From positions 25,112-89,111 of the forward strand of contig JANLTO010000129.1 of assembly GCA_031362985.1 (NCBI GenBank): a DNA stretch of 64,000 nt. The letters run 5' to 3'. The notes beneath the pieces are model-generated. The model ran no database searches and was not told the DNA's origin. It was given only the letters and a program-made list of their open reading frames with translations. Both the position numbers and the translations under genes were made by a program. Below, one piece after another: positions 27,334 through 35,767 of this stretch. This DNA comes from SHZL01 sp031362985. GTDB taxonomy: Bacteria > Pseudomonadota > Gammaproteobacteria > Xanthomonadales > SZUA-36. Each line of letters begins with the position of its first letter. The first letter of the stretch is position 1.

Positions 27334-27680
27334 CAGAAAGACACCACGCGGTCGCTTTGCGACATCAGTTCGAACATCTCGGTTAAACCGGAATCCTGGA
27401 AACTACCTGGCGGGTTCTGTTCCAATCTGCGTACCCTGGAAGAACTGCACAACAGCAATCGCGTGTTTGCGGCAGTGGCGAGCTCCGCCCAGCGTACCGA
27501 CAAATTCGGTGTTCCGGCTTCAGTTAGCTCCCCCTGCAGCGCGTTGTACACACCTTCCTCGCGGAAAAATATCGCCGTGATCCCGTGGCCGGAAGCAATC
27601 GCCGCGTGCACGAAACGGTTGGCGCAAAGCGCCAATCCTGACGCCCAAGGACTTTCATTAACAATGACCAGGAACTTCAC
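27333..27680 (-). CDS. tusD: Sulfurtransferase subunit TusD (DsrE family)
   Basis: 115-residue subunit carrying the sulfur-accepting cysteine of TusBCD, which takes persulfide from TusA and passes it to TusE. MKFLVIVNESPW at the start and FFREEGVYNAL in the middle are typical, and LLLCSSSRVRR contains the conserved cysteine near residue 77. First gene of the tusDCBE operon; it is divergent from bepA with a 90-bp shared upstream region. Confidence 0.92.
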   Translation of the reverse strand: MKFLVIVNESPWASGLALCANRFVHAAIASGHGITAIFFREEGVYNALQGELTEAGTPNLSVRWAELATAANTRLLLCSSSRVRRLEQNPPGSFQDSGLTEMFELMSQSDRVVSF

Positions 27681-27770
27681 GGTAAAATCACCTGCATTTT
27701 CCGAACCAGCCTGCTGGCTGGATGTCTACGTTGGCAACGATTGGAGTTTGCCGAAAACAAGGCCCGGACA

Positions 27771-29261
27771 TTGAAGGTTTCCAGACATAACATCACACGC
27801 TGCAGCTTAGCACTGGCCACGCTCGTGGTCAGCCTCGCCAGTGTTGCACAAACTGAACGTCAGTCCTTACCTGACATGGGCGCGTCCGCCGATACTATTA
27901 TTTCGCGCAAAGAGGAAGAAGATTACGCCAGGGCGCTATTGCGGCAAATGCGCGCCTACGAAGTACTGAACGAAGATCCCTTGATTGCCGGGTATTTCCA
28001 GGACATGGGTTATCGCCTGGTGGCCAACAGTGACCGCCCCAACAAGAGTTTTAGCTTTTCGGTGATAGACCTGCCGATAGTCAATGCTTTCGCAGCACCT
28101 GGTGGCGTGGTGGTGCTGTACAGCGGGCTGATCCTCGCAGCAGACAGCGAAAGTGAAGTTGCGGGCGTTTTGTCTCACGAAATTGCCCATATCACGCAGC
28201 AACACATGGAACGCGCGATAGAAAGCGCAAAATCCATGACCATCCCTCTCGTGCTGGCCATGGTAGGCCTGATCCTGGCTGGCGGCGGCAGCGGTGAAGC
28301 AATCCAGGGTGCGTTGATGTCGGGAAGCGCTGCAGCCCAACAGGCCCAGATATATTTCACCAGGCAAAATGAAATAGAAGCCGATCGCATTGGTATCCAG
28401 ACCCTGTCAGAGGCTGGTTATGATCCGCAAGGCATGGGCGACTTTTTCGAAAAACTCGGACGTATTACCCGGCCGATGGGAGAAGGGCCTCCAGAGTTCC
28501 TGCGCACTCACCCGGTTACCGTCAGTCGTGTCGCCGAAGCTGAAAACAGGGCGCAAAACCTCCCGCCACCACCGCCATCTGACGGGCGGGATTTCTACTT
28601 GATACAGGCGCGCATTCGAGCCCTGGGAGAAGATCATCCTGAAAAGGCACTGGAATACTTTCGTTTTCGCAGCGAGCGAGCGGATATTACTGAAACACAA
28701 CAAGAAGCGCTCGACTACGGTATTTCGATCGCACTGCAACGCAAGGGCGAGTTCGGAGAATCCCGGGAACTTCTCAATAGCCTGATTTCCCGAAACCCGC
28801 ACCTGGCGTTTGAGCTGCAGATCGCTGCTCTGGATCTTGAATCCGGCAAGACCAGCGCCTCCGTGGAACGCCTGGCAGGCTTGTACCATAACTTCCCGGG
28901 TAATCACGCCATATCCATTGCATACTGTGAAGCATTATTACGCGACAGCCAGCCTGGCAGCGCTGAGACTGCAAGCACGATCCTGCGGCAGCAGCTGTTG
29001 ACCCACCCGGACAATCCCACGCTTTACGTCCTGTACGCAGGCGCATCCAACAACGCTGGCAACACGGTGCGCGCCAAAGAGGCTATTGCCGAATCGTACT
29101 ACCAGCGCGGCTCGACCCAGGAAGCCATTACCCAATTGCAAGCACTGGTTAACAGTGAAGATCTCGATTATTACGAGCGGGCACGAATTTCAGCGCGCCT
29201 GAATGAACTGCAGATTGAACTGGTCAAGCTGGACATTGAGGATGAACCACCACCCGGATGA
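27771..29261 (+). CDS. bepA: Periplasmic M48 metalloprotease/chaperone BepA
   Basis: 496-residue protein that degrades or assists stalled LptD and other outer-membrane proteins at the BAM complex. A signal peptide ends near LASVAQT. The zinc site HEIAH is at about 136-140, with the distant Glu in NEIEADRIG; the C-terminal half has helical TPR repeats (about residues 280-480), matching E. coli BepA (487). The TTG at 27771 is preferred because AAGG lies eight bases before it and it begins a compact signal peptide; a TTG at 27741 is an alternative. It is divergent from tusD. Confidence 0.93.
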   Translation: MKVSRHNITRCSLALATLVVSLASVAQTERQSLPDMGASADTIISRKEEEDYARALLRQMRAYEVLNEDPLIAGYFQDMGYRLVANSDRPNKSFSFSVIDLPIVNAFAAPGGVVVLYSGLILAADSESEVAGVLSHEIAHITQQHMERAIESAKSMTIPLVLAMVGLILAGGGSGEAIQGALMSGSAAAQQAQIYFTRQNEIEADRIGIQTLSEAGYDPQGMGDFFEKLGRITRPMGEGPPEFLRTHPVTVSRVAEAENRAQNLPPPPPSDGRDFYLIQARIRALGEDHPEKALEYFRFRSERADITETQQEALDYGISIALQRKGEFGESRELLNSLISRNPHLAFELQIAALDLESGKTSASVERLAGLYHNFPGNHAISIAYCEALLRDSQPGSAETASTILRQQLLTHPDNPTLYVLYAGASNNAGNTVRAKEAIAESYYQRGSTQEAITQLQALVNSEDLDYYERARISARLNELQIELVKLDIEDEPPPG

Positions 29262-29324
29262 TGTGCACGCCATGCACCTTCGCAGGTCGATGCTCCGCCA
29301 TTTCGCGAGGGCCCGGCGGTGGAA

Positions 29325-29357
29325 CTGTCACGAAACTGTCACACCTCTACTTATAAT
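29325..29357 (+). promoter_or_regulatory. Pho box and promoter of phoBR
   Basis: Two identical heptamers CTGTCAC (29325-29331 and 29336-29342) separated by GAAA, followed after nine bases by a consensus -10 TATAAT (29352-29357). This is the expected layout for PhoB activation and implies autoregulation. Transcription would start near 29364. Confidence 0.9.
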
Positions 29358-29387
29358 GGACGTTTTAGACACCACCGGGAAACAGAT

Positions 29388-30119
29388 GTGAGCAGTGTCG
29401 AGCCAACCGTACTTGTAGTTGAGGACGAAGCAGCAATTCGAGACATGATCGCCTTTGCGCTCGACCGGGCAGGTATGCAAGTCCAACTGGCTGCAGATGC
29501 GCAGGAAGCTTTGGTTTCTATCAACAAGAAGCGGCCCGACATTATTCTTATGGACTGGATGATGCCTGGTGTGAGCGGCATTGAGTTGACCCGTCGTTTG
29601 CGCCGTGAACCCTACACTGAAGATATTCCCATCATCATGCTGACCGCCCGCGTTTCTGAAGACGACAAGGTGAGTGGGCTCGAAGCAGGTACTGATGACT
29701 ACGTAATCAAGCCATTTTCACCGCGTGAGCTCCTGGCACGCATAAGGGCTGTGATGCGGCGCAGCGCCTCGGCGGATGGCAACGGCCAAATCAATGCCGA
29801 AGCATTGGTACTCGATACAATTTCCCGCCGCGTGAGCCACCAGGGCAAGCTGATCCACCTGGGGCCGACCGAATATCGCTTGCTGGAATTTTTCATGAGC
29901 CACGCAGGACGTGCCTACAGCCGGGGGCAGTTGCTGGACCATGTGTGGAGTGCCAATACCTACCTGGAGGAACGCACGGTTGACGTGCATATTCGCCGAT
30001 TGCGCAAGGCCCTGGAACCTGCCCGAATCAGTCACTACCTGCAGACCGTGAGGGGGCACGGCTACCGCTTCCTGGCCGAACCTCGCACTGCGACGAAGCC
30101 ATCAATTAGCGACGCATGA
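29388..30119 (+). CDS. phoB: Phosphate regulon response regulator PhoB
   Basis: 243-residue OmpR-family transcription factor that binds Pho boxes when phosphorylated. The receiver domain has VLVVEDEAAIRDM, the phospho-acceptor Asp56 in ILMDWMMPG, and KPFSPREL; the winged-helix domain contains EYRLLEFFMSH, RTVDVHIRRLRK and a C-terminal VRGHGYRF. The GTG at 29388 is chosen: it follows GGGA by about eight bases, lies downstream of the predicted transcript start and fits the family N-terminus. The frame continues upstream through the Pho box, which rules out earlier starts. phoR begins four bases after the stop. Confidence 0.97.
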   Translation: MSSVEPTVLVVEDEAAIRDMIAFALDRAGMQVQLAADAQEALVSINKKRPDIILMDWMMPGVSGIELTRRLRREPYTEDIPIIMLTARVSEDDKVSGLEAGTDDYVIKPFSPRELLARIRAVMRRSASADGNGQINAEALVLDTISRRVSHQGKLIHLGPTEYRLLEFFMSHAGRAYSRGQLLDHVWSANTYLEERTVDVHIRRLRKALEPARISHYLQTVRGHGYRFLAEPRTATKPSISDA

Positions 30120-30123
30120 CTTC

Positions 30124-31428
30124 ATGACGGCTCGCAGCTGGAAGTTCCACAGCGGTCGCATGCTACTGGTCATTATGTTCATTGCCCTGGCCGGGTGGTT
30201 TCTGGGCCAAACGGTATTGGTCCTTGGAGCAACAGCAATTGTGTTCCTGGCCTGGCAGTTAGCCAATGTGTGGCGCCTGCGTAATTGGCTGAGTAGACCG
30301 GAAATAGACGTTCCGGAGAGTTATGGAATTTGGGCAGAAATATTCAATAGTTTGCGCGAACGCACTCGCTACAGGCGGCAGCAGGAGTCCAGTTACAAAA
30401 CCATGATTGCTGAATTCCAGAGCCTGACCAATGCGTTGCCAGACGCAACCTTGATCATCGATTCGCATGACAACATAACGTGGTGCAACGATTCGGCAGT
30501 TGCCCTGCTGGGATTGCAGATTCCGCAAGACCTCGGACAAGCAGTGACCAATCTTTTGCGCGGTCCCGATTTTGCGCAGTGGCTTGCTGCCGACGACCGG
30601 GCAAACAACAAGTTGGAAATGCCATCACCGCTTAATGACAATCGTTGGTGGCACATTAACGCAGTGCCCTTCCAACAGGATCAATGGCTGGTGGTGTTGC
30701 GGGATATCACCGAAATCCACAATGTGGAGCAAGTGCGAAGGGATTTCGTGGCCAATATTTCCCATGAACTGCGCACTCCAGTCACCGTATTTCTGGGCTA
30801 CCTGGAATTGCTCCAAAATCACCCGGAGCCGGAGGTAGCTTCGGCCGTGGAGCGAATGCAAACCCAGGCCCTGAACATGAAAGCCCTGCTGGACGACCTG
30901 CTTGAACTGTCCCGCCTGCAAAGCGACGAGATTCAGGGTGAAGAGCAAGATATAGATATTCCCGGCATGCTGGAACAACTCAAGGAGCAAGCCGAAGAAA
31001 TCAGCGGTGGCAGGCATTTACTGCAATTTGAAGTTCAGCCCGGCTTGCGCCTGACCGGTGTCGCTGCCGACATCGAGAGCGCTTTTCGCAACCTGATCAT
31101 TAATGCCATTCGCTACACGCCGGAAATGGGCCGGGTAATGGTCAGTTGGCGGGACTCCGCAGATGGTCCGCTCTTCGTTGTAAAAGACACGGGCATTGGA
31201 ATCCCCAAGCGTGACTTGCCCCGGCTGACAGAACGGTTTTACCGGGTAGGTGCAGGCCGCGACCGCCAGTCAGGCGGCACCGGGTTGGGCCTGGCCATCG
31301 TTAAGCATGTCTTGAATGCACACAAGGCAATCCTGATTATCCGCAGCGAATTGGGCGAGGGCAGCGAATTCATCTGCCAGTTCCCCGAGGAGCGCAAAAT
31401 TTCGGTGCAGGACACCCAGCTCCTCTGA
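30124..31428 (+). CDS. phoR: Phosphate regulon sensor histidine kinase PhoR
   Basis: 434-residue membrane kinase that phosphorylates PhoB under low phosphate and is restrained by PstSCAB-PhoU. Two closely spaced hydrophobic segments (about 12-46) with almost no periplasmic loop, a DUF3329/PAS region (about 90-200; TNALPDATLIIDSHDNITW), the phospho-accepting His214 in ANISHELRTPVTVF, and ATP-binding motifs NLIINAIRYT, VKDTGIGIP and GGTGLGLAIVKHV are seen. Layout and length match E. coli PhoR (431). Directly coupled to phoB and followed by pstS. Confidence 0.97.
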   Translation: MTARSWKFHSGRMLLVIMFIALAGWFLGQTVLVLGATAIVFLAWQLANVWRLRNWLSRPEIDVPESYGIWAEIFNSLRERTRYRRQQESSYKTMIAEFQSLTNALPDATLIIDSHDNITWCNDSAVALLGLQIPQDLGQAVTNLLRGPDFAQWLAADDRANNKLEMPSPLNDNRWWHINAVPFQQDQWLVVLRDITEIHNVEQVRRDFVANISHELRTPVTVFLGYLELLQNHPEPEVASAVERMQTQALNMKALLDDLLELSRLQSDEIQGEEQDIDIPGMLEQLKEQAEEISGGRHLLQFEVQPGLRLTGVAADIESAFRNLIINAIRYTPEMGRVMVSWRDSADGPLFVVKDTGIGIPKRDLPRLTERFYRVGAGRDRQSGGTGLGLAIVKHVLNAHKAILIIRSELGEGSEFICQFPEERKISVQDTQLL

Positions 31429-31444
31429 GCCATTTGCGACTGGA

Positions 31445-31478
31445 CCGTCACATTTCTGTCAGGTGCAGAACCTACCAT
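31445..31478 (+). promoter_or_regulatory. Pho box and promoter of pstS
   Basis: Heptamers CCGTCAC (31445-31451) and CTGTCAG (31456-31462) with ATTT between; ten bases later a -10 TACCAT (31473-31478). The -10 is identical to that of pstC. Transcript start near 31485 gives a leader of about 42 nt. Confidence 0.88.
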
Positions 31479-31526
31479 CGGCCACAGATCTAAGAATTGC
31501 TTTATTTCTTTGCGGAAACCCACTTA

Positions 31527-32498
31527 ATGAACAAAAACTTCCTTTTACTTCTTGCAGGGCTGCTTGGGCTCCTGTCCGCGCCCAATGCACATACGCAGGC
31601 CCGGATAGATGAAGGACTGGCTGACTATGCGAAGCAAAGTGGCGTTTCCGGGACGATTTCAAGTGTTGGTTCTGACACCTTGGCCAACCTCATGACTTTA
31701 TGGGCTGAAGAGTTCAAACGGACCTATCCAAACGTCAATGTGCAAATCCAGGCGGCCGGTTCGTCCACAGCGCCCCCAGCACTAACTGAAGGAACGTCCA
31801 ACCTCGGTCCAATGAGCCGTCTCATGAAAGACAGCGAGATCGAAGCATTTGAGAGAAAGTACGGCTACAAGCCCACGCCCATTGCCGTGGCGGTTGATGC
31901 CCTGGCTGTGTTCGTAAACAAGGACAATCCCATCGAAGGATTGACCCTGCAGCAGGTTGACGCTATTTTTTCATCTACCCGCAGTTGCGGTGCCGCAAGC
32001 GAGGTGACCACTTGGGGCGAACTTGGACTCACCGGTTCCTGGGCAGGCCGCAGCGTGCAAATTTACGGTCGGAATTCGGTCTCCGGAACCTATGGCTATT
32101 TCAAGGAACACGCCTTGTGCAAGGGAGATTTCAGGAACAATGTGAATGAGCAGCCGGGTTCGGCTTCGGTCGTACAATCGGTAAGCGCATCCGTGAACGG
32201 CATCGGCTACTCTGGCGTAGGCTACCGGACCTCTTCAGTACGCGCGGTGCCGCTGGCCAGTAAACCGGGCAAACCGTTTGTACCCGCATCGCCGGAGAAT
32301 GCCCTGGATGGTTCCTATCCTCTCGCACGACTTCTGTATGTGTACGTGAACAAGTCACCGGGCCAGTCACTGGACCCTGTGGTGGACCAATTTCTGCGCA
32401 TGGTGCTGTCCCGGCCGGGCCAGGGCGCAGTAGTCAAAGATGGCTATATTCCTTTGCCGGCTTCCGTCGCTGAACGAGAAATGTCCAAGCTGAACTGA
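31527..32498 (+). CDS. pstS: Phosphate-binding protein PstS
   Basis: 323-residue periplasmic phosphate-binding protein feeding the PstCAB transporter. A signal peptide MNKNFLLLLAGLLGLLSAPNAHTQA is followed by SSVGSDTLANLM, AAGSSTAPPALTEGTSNLGPMSR and GRNSVSGTYGYFKE, which carry phosphate-contacting residues. Similarity is to the group of PstS found in pseudomonads and related marine bacteria. The ATG at 31527 is used; an upstream in-frame codon at 31497 would give a charged pre-signal extension. It is separate from pstCAB-phoU, which lies 11 kb away, but both have Pho promoters. Confidence 0.95.
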   Translation: MNKNFLLLLAGLLGLLSAPNAHTQARIDEGLADYAKQSGVSGTISSVGSDTLANLMTLWAEEFKRTYPNVNVQIQAAGSSTAPPALTEGTSNLGPMSRLMKDSEIEAFERKYGYKPTPIAVAVDALAVFVNKDNPIEGLTLQQVDAIFSSTRSCGAASEVTTWGELGLTGSWAGRSVQIYGRNSVSGTYGYFKEHALCKGDFRNNVNEQPGSASVVQSVSASVNGIGYSGVGYRTSSVRAVPLASKPGKPFVPASPENALDGSYPLARLLYVYVNKSPGQSLDPVVDQFLRMVLSRPGQGAVVKDGYIPLPASVAEREMSKLN

Positions 32499-32532
32499 AC
32501 AACGAGCAGCCCCGGTCCCGACAAAATCCAAA

Positions 32533-32559
32533 GGAAGCTCTGAATAAATGGGAGTTTCC
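32533..32559. repeat. Dispersed 27-bp palindrome, copy 2
   Basis: Arms GGAAGCTCTGA and TGGGAGTTTCC around ATAAA, with two base changes in the right arm that reduce pairing relative to copy 3. It lies 35 bp after the pstS stop and just ahead of a separate terminator. Preceded by CAAAATCCAAA, which resembles the flank of copy 1 (CAAAATCTAA), and followed by CTAACAG, which resembles TTAACGG after copy 1. Confidence 0.8.
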
Positions 32560-32568
32560 CTAACAGCA

Positions 32569-32595
32569 AGCCCGGCCCAGACCGGGCTGTTCTTT
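32569..32595 (+). terminator. Rho-independent terminator of pstS
   Basis: A 7-bp GC-rich stem AGCCCGG/CCGGGCT with a six-base loop is followed by GTTCTTT. It closes the phoBR-pstS unit before the separate Pho promoter of the porin. Confidence 0.8.
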
Positions 32596-32685
32596 AGCTG
32601 CGCTAGCGCCAGCGACTCCCGACAACCAGGCATATTTTTACTGTCTGTCACATTGCGGATACAAACATTACTTGCGGTAGCATGT

Positions 32686-32719
32686 TCGTAACGTAACTGT
32701 AACAAAACAGCAATAAAAT
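32686..32719 (+). promoter_or_regulatory. Pho box and promoter of the porin gene
   Basis: Heptamers TCGTAAC (32686-32692) and CTGTAAC (32697-32703) around GTAA, a ten-base gap and -10 TAAAAT (32714-32719). Spacing is exactly that of the pstS and pstC promoters, although the heptamers are less canonical. An isolated CTGTCAC lies 40 bp upstream at 32645. Confidence 0.75.
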
Positions 32720-32814
32720 GCTTTCGCACCTCGATAATGAAGATCCCACGAACCGCTAAAGAATGCGGCTTGTATAGACCACTTCCCCGATCCGGCGATT
32801 TTGGAGAACGAGAA

Positions 32815-34116
32815 ATGAAAAGACAGCTAGCCTTGTTTGTGCTCGCATTGATTGTGACCATTCCTGACCTCAGCGCAGATGTAAGCAACGAGGAGGTACG
32901 CGCACTGCGCGAGCAAATTCGACTGCTTTCAGAACGCATTGATCAATTGGAACAGACCAGGTCGCCCGTGCAGGCTGCACCTGCCTCACAGGTTGCCGCC
33001 CAAACCACCATCCAGGCTACGCCCACCAATGAGCAGGTTATGGACGCAAAAATTGACCAGGCCGTTGCTGCCAAAGTGAACGAAAAAATGGCAGCAGTTT
33101 CCTGGGCAGAGCGCATCCGCTGGTCGGGAGATTTCCGCTACCGCTATGAGGACATTGCCATTGAAGACAGCTCGGACCGCAATCGCAATCGCATACGCGC
33201 CCGAACCGAGTTGCAGGCTGATATATCGCCCACAATGAAGGTTGGAATTGGCCTCGCCAGCGGTAGTGATGACCCGGTTTCCACCAATCAAACCCTGGGC
33301 GGAGGTGGCTCACACAAACCCATCAGCCTTGACCTCGCCTATTTCGAATGGACTGGCCTGACCGACACAAAAGTCAAAGGCGGTAAATTCAAGAATGATC
33401 TGTACCGTCCAGCCGACAATCTGAATCAATTGCTGTGGGATAGCGACTGGAGGCCGGAGGGAACCACGTTTGCGTACAATAATGGAACCCTATTCGTAAC
33501 GGGCCTTGGCAGTTGGCTGGAAAGCGACAGCAGGAAACAGAACCAGATGTTCGCCTATGGGATCCAGGGGGGAGTAAACCTGCCTGTCGGCGATGCCGTA
33601 ACCCTGACGGCGGGAGCGGGCTACTATCATATCGACACGGAGGGTAAGAGCGCGTTTTACCCCGACGATGATTTCTTCGGTAACAGCTTTGACCCGGTAA
33701 CTCAAACCTACCTGTATAGCTACTACGAGCTTGAAGCCTTTGGCCAGGTGGCATTTAGCATTCTTGACCGGCCCAGCCTCGTTTTCGCCGACTATGTCTA
33801 CAACCTCGATCCGGAGGATAACAACACCGCCTATTCCATGGGCTTTAAGTATGGACAAGCAAAAGCCAAGGGAACCTGGGAGTTCGCCTACACCTACAGA
33901 AAAGTCGAGGAAGATGGTCTATTCGGACTGATCACTGATTCCGATTTTGGCAGCGGCGGCAGCGATGTGAAGGGTTCAGTTTTCACCGGGGCGTATGCTT
34001 TCCATGATAACTGGAGTTTTAGTACCACCTACTTCCTGACCAAGAATGGTATCGATACGGCCGATCCCACCGACGTTAACCGCTGGCAACTGGATCTGAA
34101 CTTCAAGTTCAAATGA
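32815..34116 (+). CDS. Phosphate-regulated outer-membrane porin (coiled-coil plus barrel)
   Basis: 433 residues. A signal peptide (MKRQLALFVLALIVTIPDLSA) is followed by a short coiled coil (EEVRALREQIRLLSERIDQLE), then a beta barrel from about residue 85 beginning RIRWSGDFRYRYE and ending in LDLNFKFK. It resembles the putative-porin group (Porin_5-like) rather than OprP/OprO, though similarly placed next to pstS and under a Pho promoter; a role in phosphate or organophosphate entry is inferred, not shown. The ATG at 32815 follows GGAG by about eight bases; the open frame continues upstream into non-conserved sequence. A terminator follows at once. Confidence 0.85.
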   Translation: MKRQLALFVLALIVTIPDLSADVSNEEVRALREQIRLLSERIDQLEQTRSPVQAAPASQVAAQTTIQATPTNEQVMDAKIDQAVAAKVNEKMAAVSWAERIRWSGDFRYRYEDIAIEDSSDRNRNRIRARTELQADISPTMKVGIGLASGSDDPVSTNQTLGGGGSHKPISLDLAYFEWTGLTDTKVKGGKFKNDLYRPADNLNQLLWDSDWRPEGTTFAYNNGTLFVTGLGSWLESDSRKQNQMFAYGIQGGVNLPVGDAVTLTAGAGYYHIDTEGKSAFYPDDDFFGNSFDPVTQTYLYSYYELEAFGQVAFSILDRPSLVFADYVYNLDPEDNNTAYSMGFKYGQAKAKGTWEFAYTYRKVEEDGLFGLITDSDFGSGGSDVKGSVFTGAYAFHDNWSFSTTYFLTKNGIDTADPTDVNRWQLDLNFKFK

Positions 34117-34142
34117 CAGCACCCCCGACCTCCAATTGCACC

Positions 34143-34167
34143 AAAGGGGCCCGCGGGCCCCTTTTTT
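34143..34167 (+). terminator. Rho-independent terminator of the porin gene
   Basis: A perfect palindrome GGGGCCCGCGGGCCCC (34146-34161) with AAA before and TTTTTT after. The A- and T-runs would let it act in both directions. Confidence 0.92.
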
Positions 34168-34234
34168 ATGTGCTGGTGCGAAGCAGGCAGTTGCATGATT
34201 ATTTTTCCCTATACTCACATGGCATACTGGGAAC

Positions 34235-35767
34235 ATGAGTAGTTCACAACAGCGCGCGGATACGTATGCAGCCGTCGACCTCGGCAGCAATAGTTTTCAT
34301 CTGCTGGTGGCCCGGCGCGAATACGGTGAACTGCGGACCATTGATCGCATCAAGGAAGTGGTTCGGTTGGGCGGAGGCCTGGATCGCGACGGGCGCCTGG
34401 ACGAAGAAACCCGGGAAAGGGCTTTGGCTTGTCTGGCCCGATTTGGCCAACGCATCCGCGGAATCCCGACTGATAACCTGCGCGCTGTCGGTACCCAGAC
34501 ATTCCGCCGGCTGAAAAACGCCAATGACTTCCTGGCGGTGGCTGAATCCACCCTGGGATGCAGTATCGATATCGTCAGCGGCAGGGAAGAGGCCCGCCTG
34601 ATTTACCTGGGCGTTTCCCAGGGCGTTTCCGGCCATCAGGACAGAAGACTGGTCATTGACATCGGCGGTGGTAGTACCGAGCTCGTGATCGGGGAAGGCC
34701 TCACACCGATTGAAATGGAAAGCGTCCAATACGGCTGCGTATCGCTCACGCGCAAGTATTTCGCCGACGGTCGCCTTACGAAAAAGCGTTGGCGCAAGGC
34801 GGTGGAATGCGTCATGGCCGATTTGCAGGAAATCCGGGCGCGCTATCTGGAAGCGGGTTGGAAAACCGTCATTGGATCCTCCGGAACCGTGCTGGAAATC
34901 ACCGAAATCTGCCGTCAGCTGGGTTGGATCGAAAAGGACCTGGACGCTGCAGCAATCACGCGTTTGCGCGATAAACTGCTCACTTTTAGAACCATTGAGG
35001 ACGTGGTGCTGCCTGGACTCTCTGAGCCGCGCCATGCTGTTCTGGCCGGCGGCCTGGCAGTGCTCACCGCGTGTTTCAACGTCCTCGCCCTGGATAAAAT
35101 GCAAGCCTCCCCTTTTGCCTTGCGCGAAGGTGTGCTGCACGATCTGCTGGGCCGACTACAGAGCAGTGATCCCCGGGAAAGCACCATACGTGCCTTCAAG
35201 GCCCGCTATGCGGTAGATTCAAACCAGCTCGAACGGGTGCGACGTACTGCGCTGGAAGCCTTCTCGCACATCGAAGAATGCGAGCACCTGCGACCATCTC
35301 ACCGGCAATTGCTGAGCTGGGCTGCCGATCTCCACGAAGTCGGTTTAAGTATTTCTCACAGCCATTACCAGCAACACTCGGGTTACCTGGTGCAGCACTC
35401 GGATATGGCCGGCTTTACCCAACAGGAGCAGCAATTTTTGTCGGTGCTTGTAGGTTATCACCGGCGGCAGATTCCGCGGGACTACGCACGTCAATTACCC
35501 GCCCGTTTACACCAACCCATACGATTCAGTCTTTTGTGCCTGCGTCTCGCCTGTATTTTCTGCCGTACCCGGGACGACCTGGCCATTCCAGCGTTCAAAT
35601 TGAAAGTCGCGGATAAGGGTATCAAGGTCGATCTGCCCGGGGACTGGTACCTGGCACATCCGTTGACCGTCACGGATCTGCACCAGGAAGTGGTGCAATT
35701 GCGCTCAATCGGGTTGCAATTGATCATCCGGGGCCTCGAAAACACAAATGTCGGTTATTCCTCTTAA
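34235..35767 (+). CDS. ppx: Exopolyphosphatase (Ppx/GppA family)
   Basis: 510-residue enzyme releasing phosphate from polyphosphate chain ends. The ASKHA fold N-terminus has YAAVDLGSNSFHLLVA, VVRLGGGLD, the GREEARLIYLGV segment and DIGGGSTELVIG; the C-terminal half is an HD-like helical domain (AADLHEVGLSISHS, LVGYHRR). Length matches E. coli Ppx (513) rather than the shorter single-domain forms. It sits in the Pho island but no Pho box was found directly upstream. The epmA start overlaps its last 20 bp. Confidence 0.95.
   Translation: MSSSQQRADTYAAVDLGSNSFHLLVARREYGELRTIDRIKEVVRLGGGLDRDGRLDEETRERALACLARFGQRIRGIPTDNLRAVGTQTFRRLKNANDFLAVAESTLGCSIDIVSGREEARLIYLGVSQGVSGHQDRRLVIDIGGGSTELVIGEGLTPIEMESVQYGCVSLTRKYFADGRLTKKRWRKAVECVMADLQEIRARYLEAGWKTVIGSSGTVLEITEICRQLGWIEKDLDAAAITRLRDKLLTFRTIEDVVLPGLSEPRHAVLAGGLAVLTACFNVLALDKMQASPFALREGVLHDLLGRLQSSDPRESTIRAFKARYAVDSNQLERVRRTALEAFSHIEECEHLRPSHRQLLSWAADLHEVGLSISHSHYQQHSGYLVQHSDMAGFTQQEQQFLSVLVGYHRRQIPRDYARQLPARLHQPIRFSLLCLRLACIFCRTRDDLAIPAFKLKVADKGIKVDLPGDWYLAHPLTVTDLHQEVVQLRSIGLQLIIRGLENTNVGYSS

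Noticed and set aside
32641..32651. An isolated CTGTCTGTCAC upstream of the porin as a separate Pho box
   Set aside because: No second heptamer at an 11-bp period and no -10 at the right distance; the box at 32686 fits better.
34244..35140. A 298-codon open frame antisense to ppx
   Set aside because: No family similarity, no ribosome-binding site, and it lies wholly within a conserved gene on the other strand.
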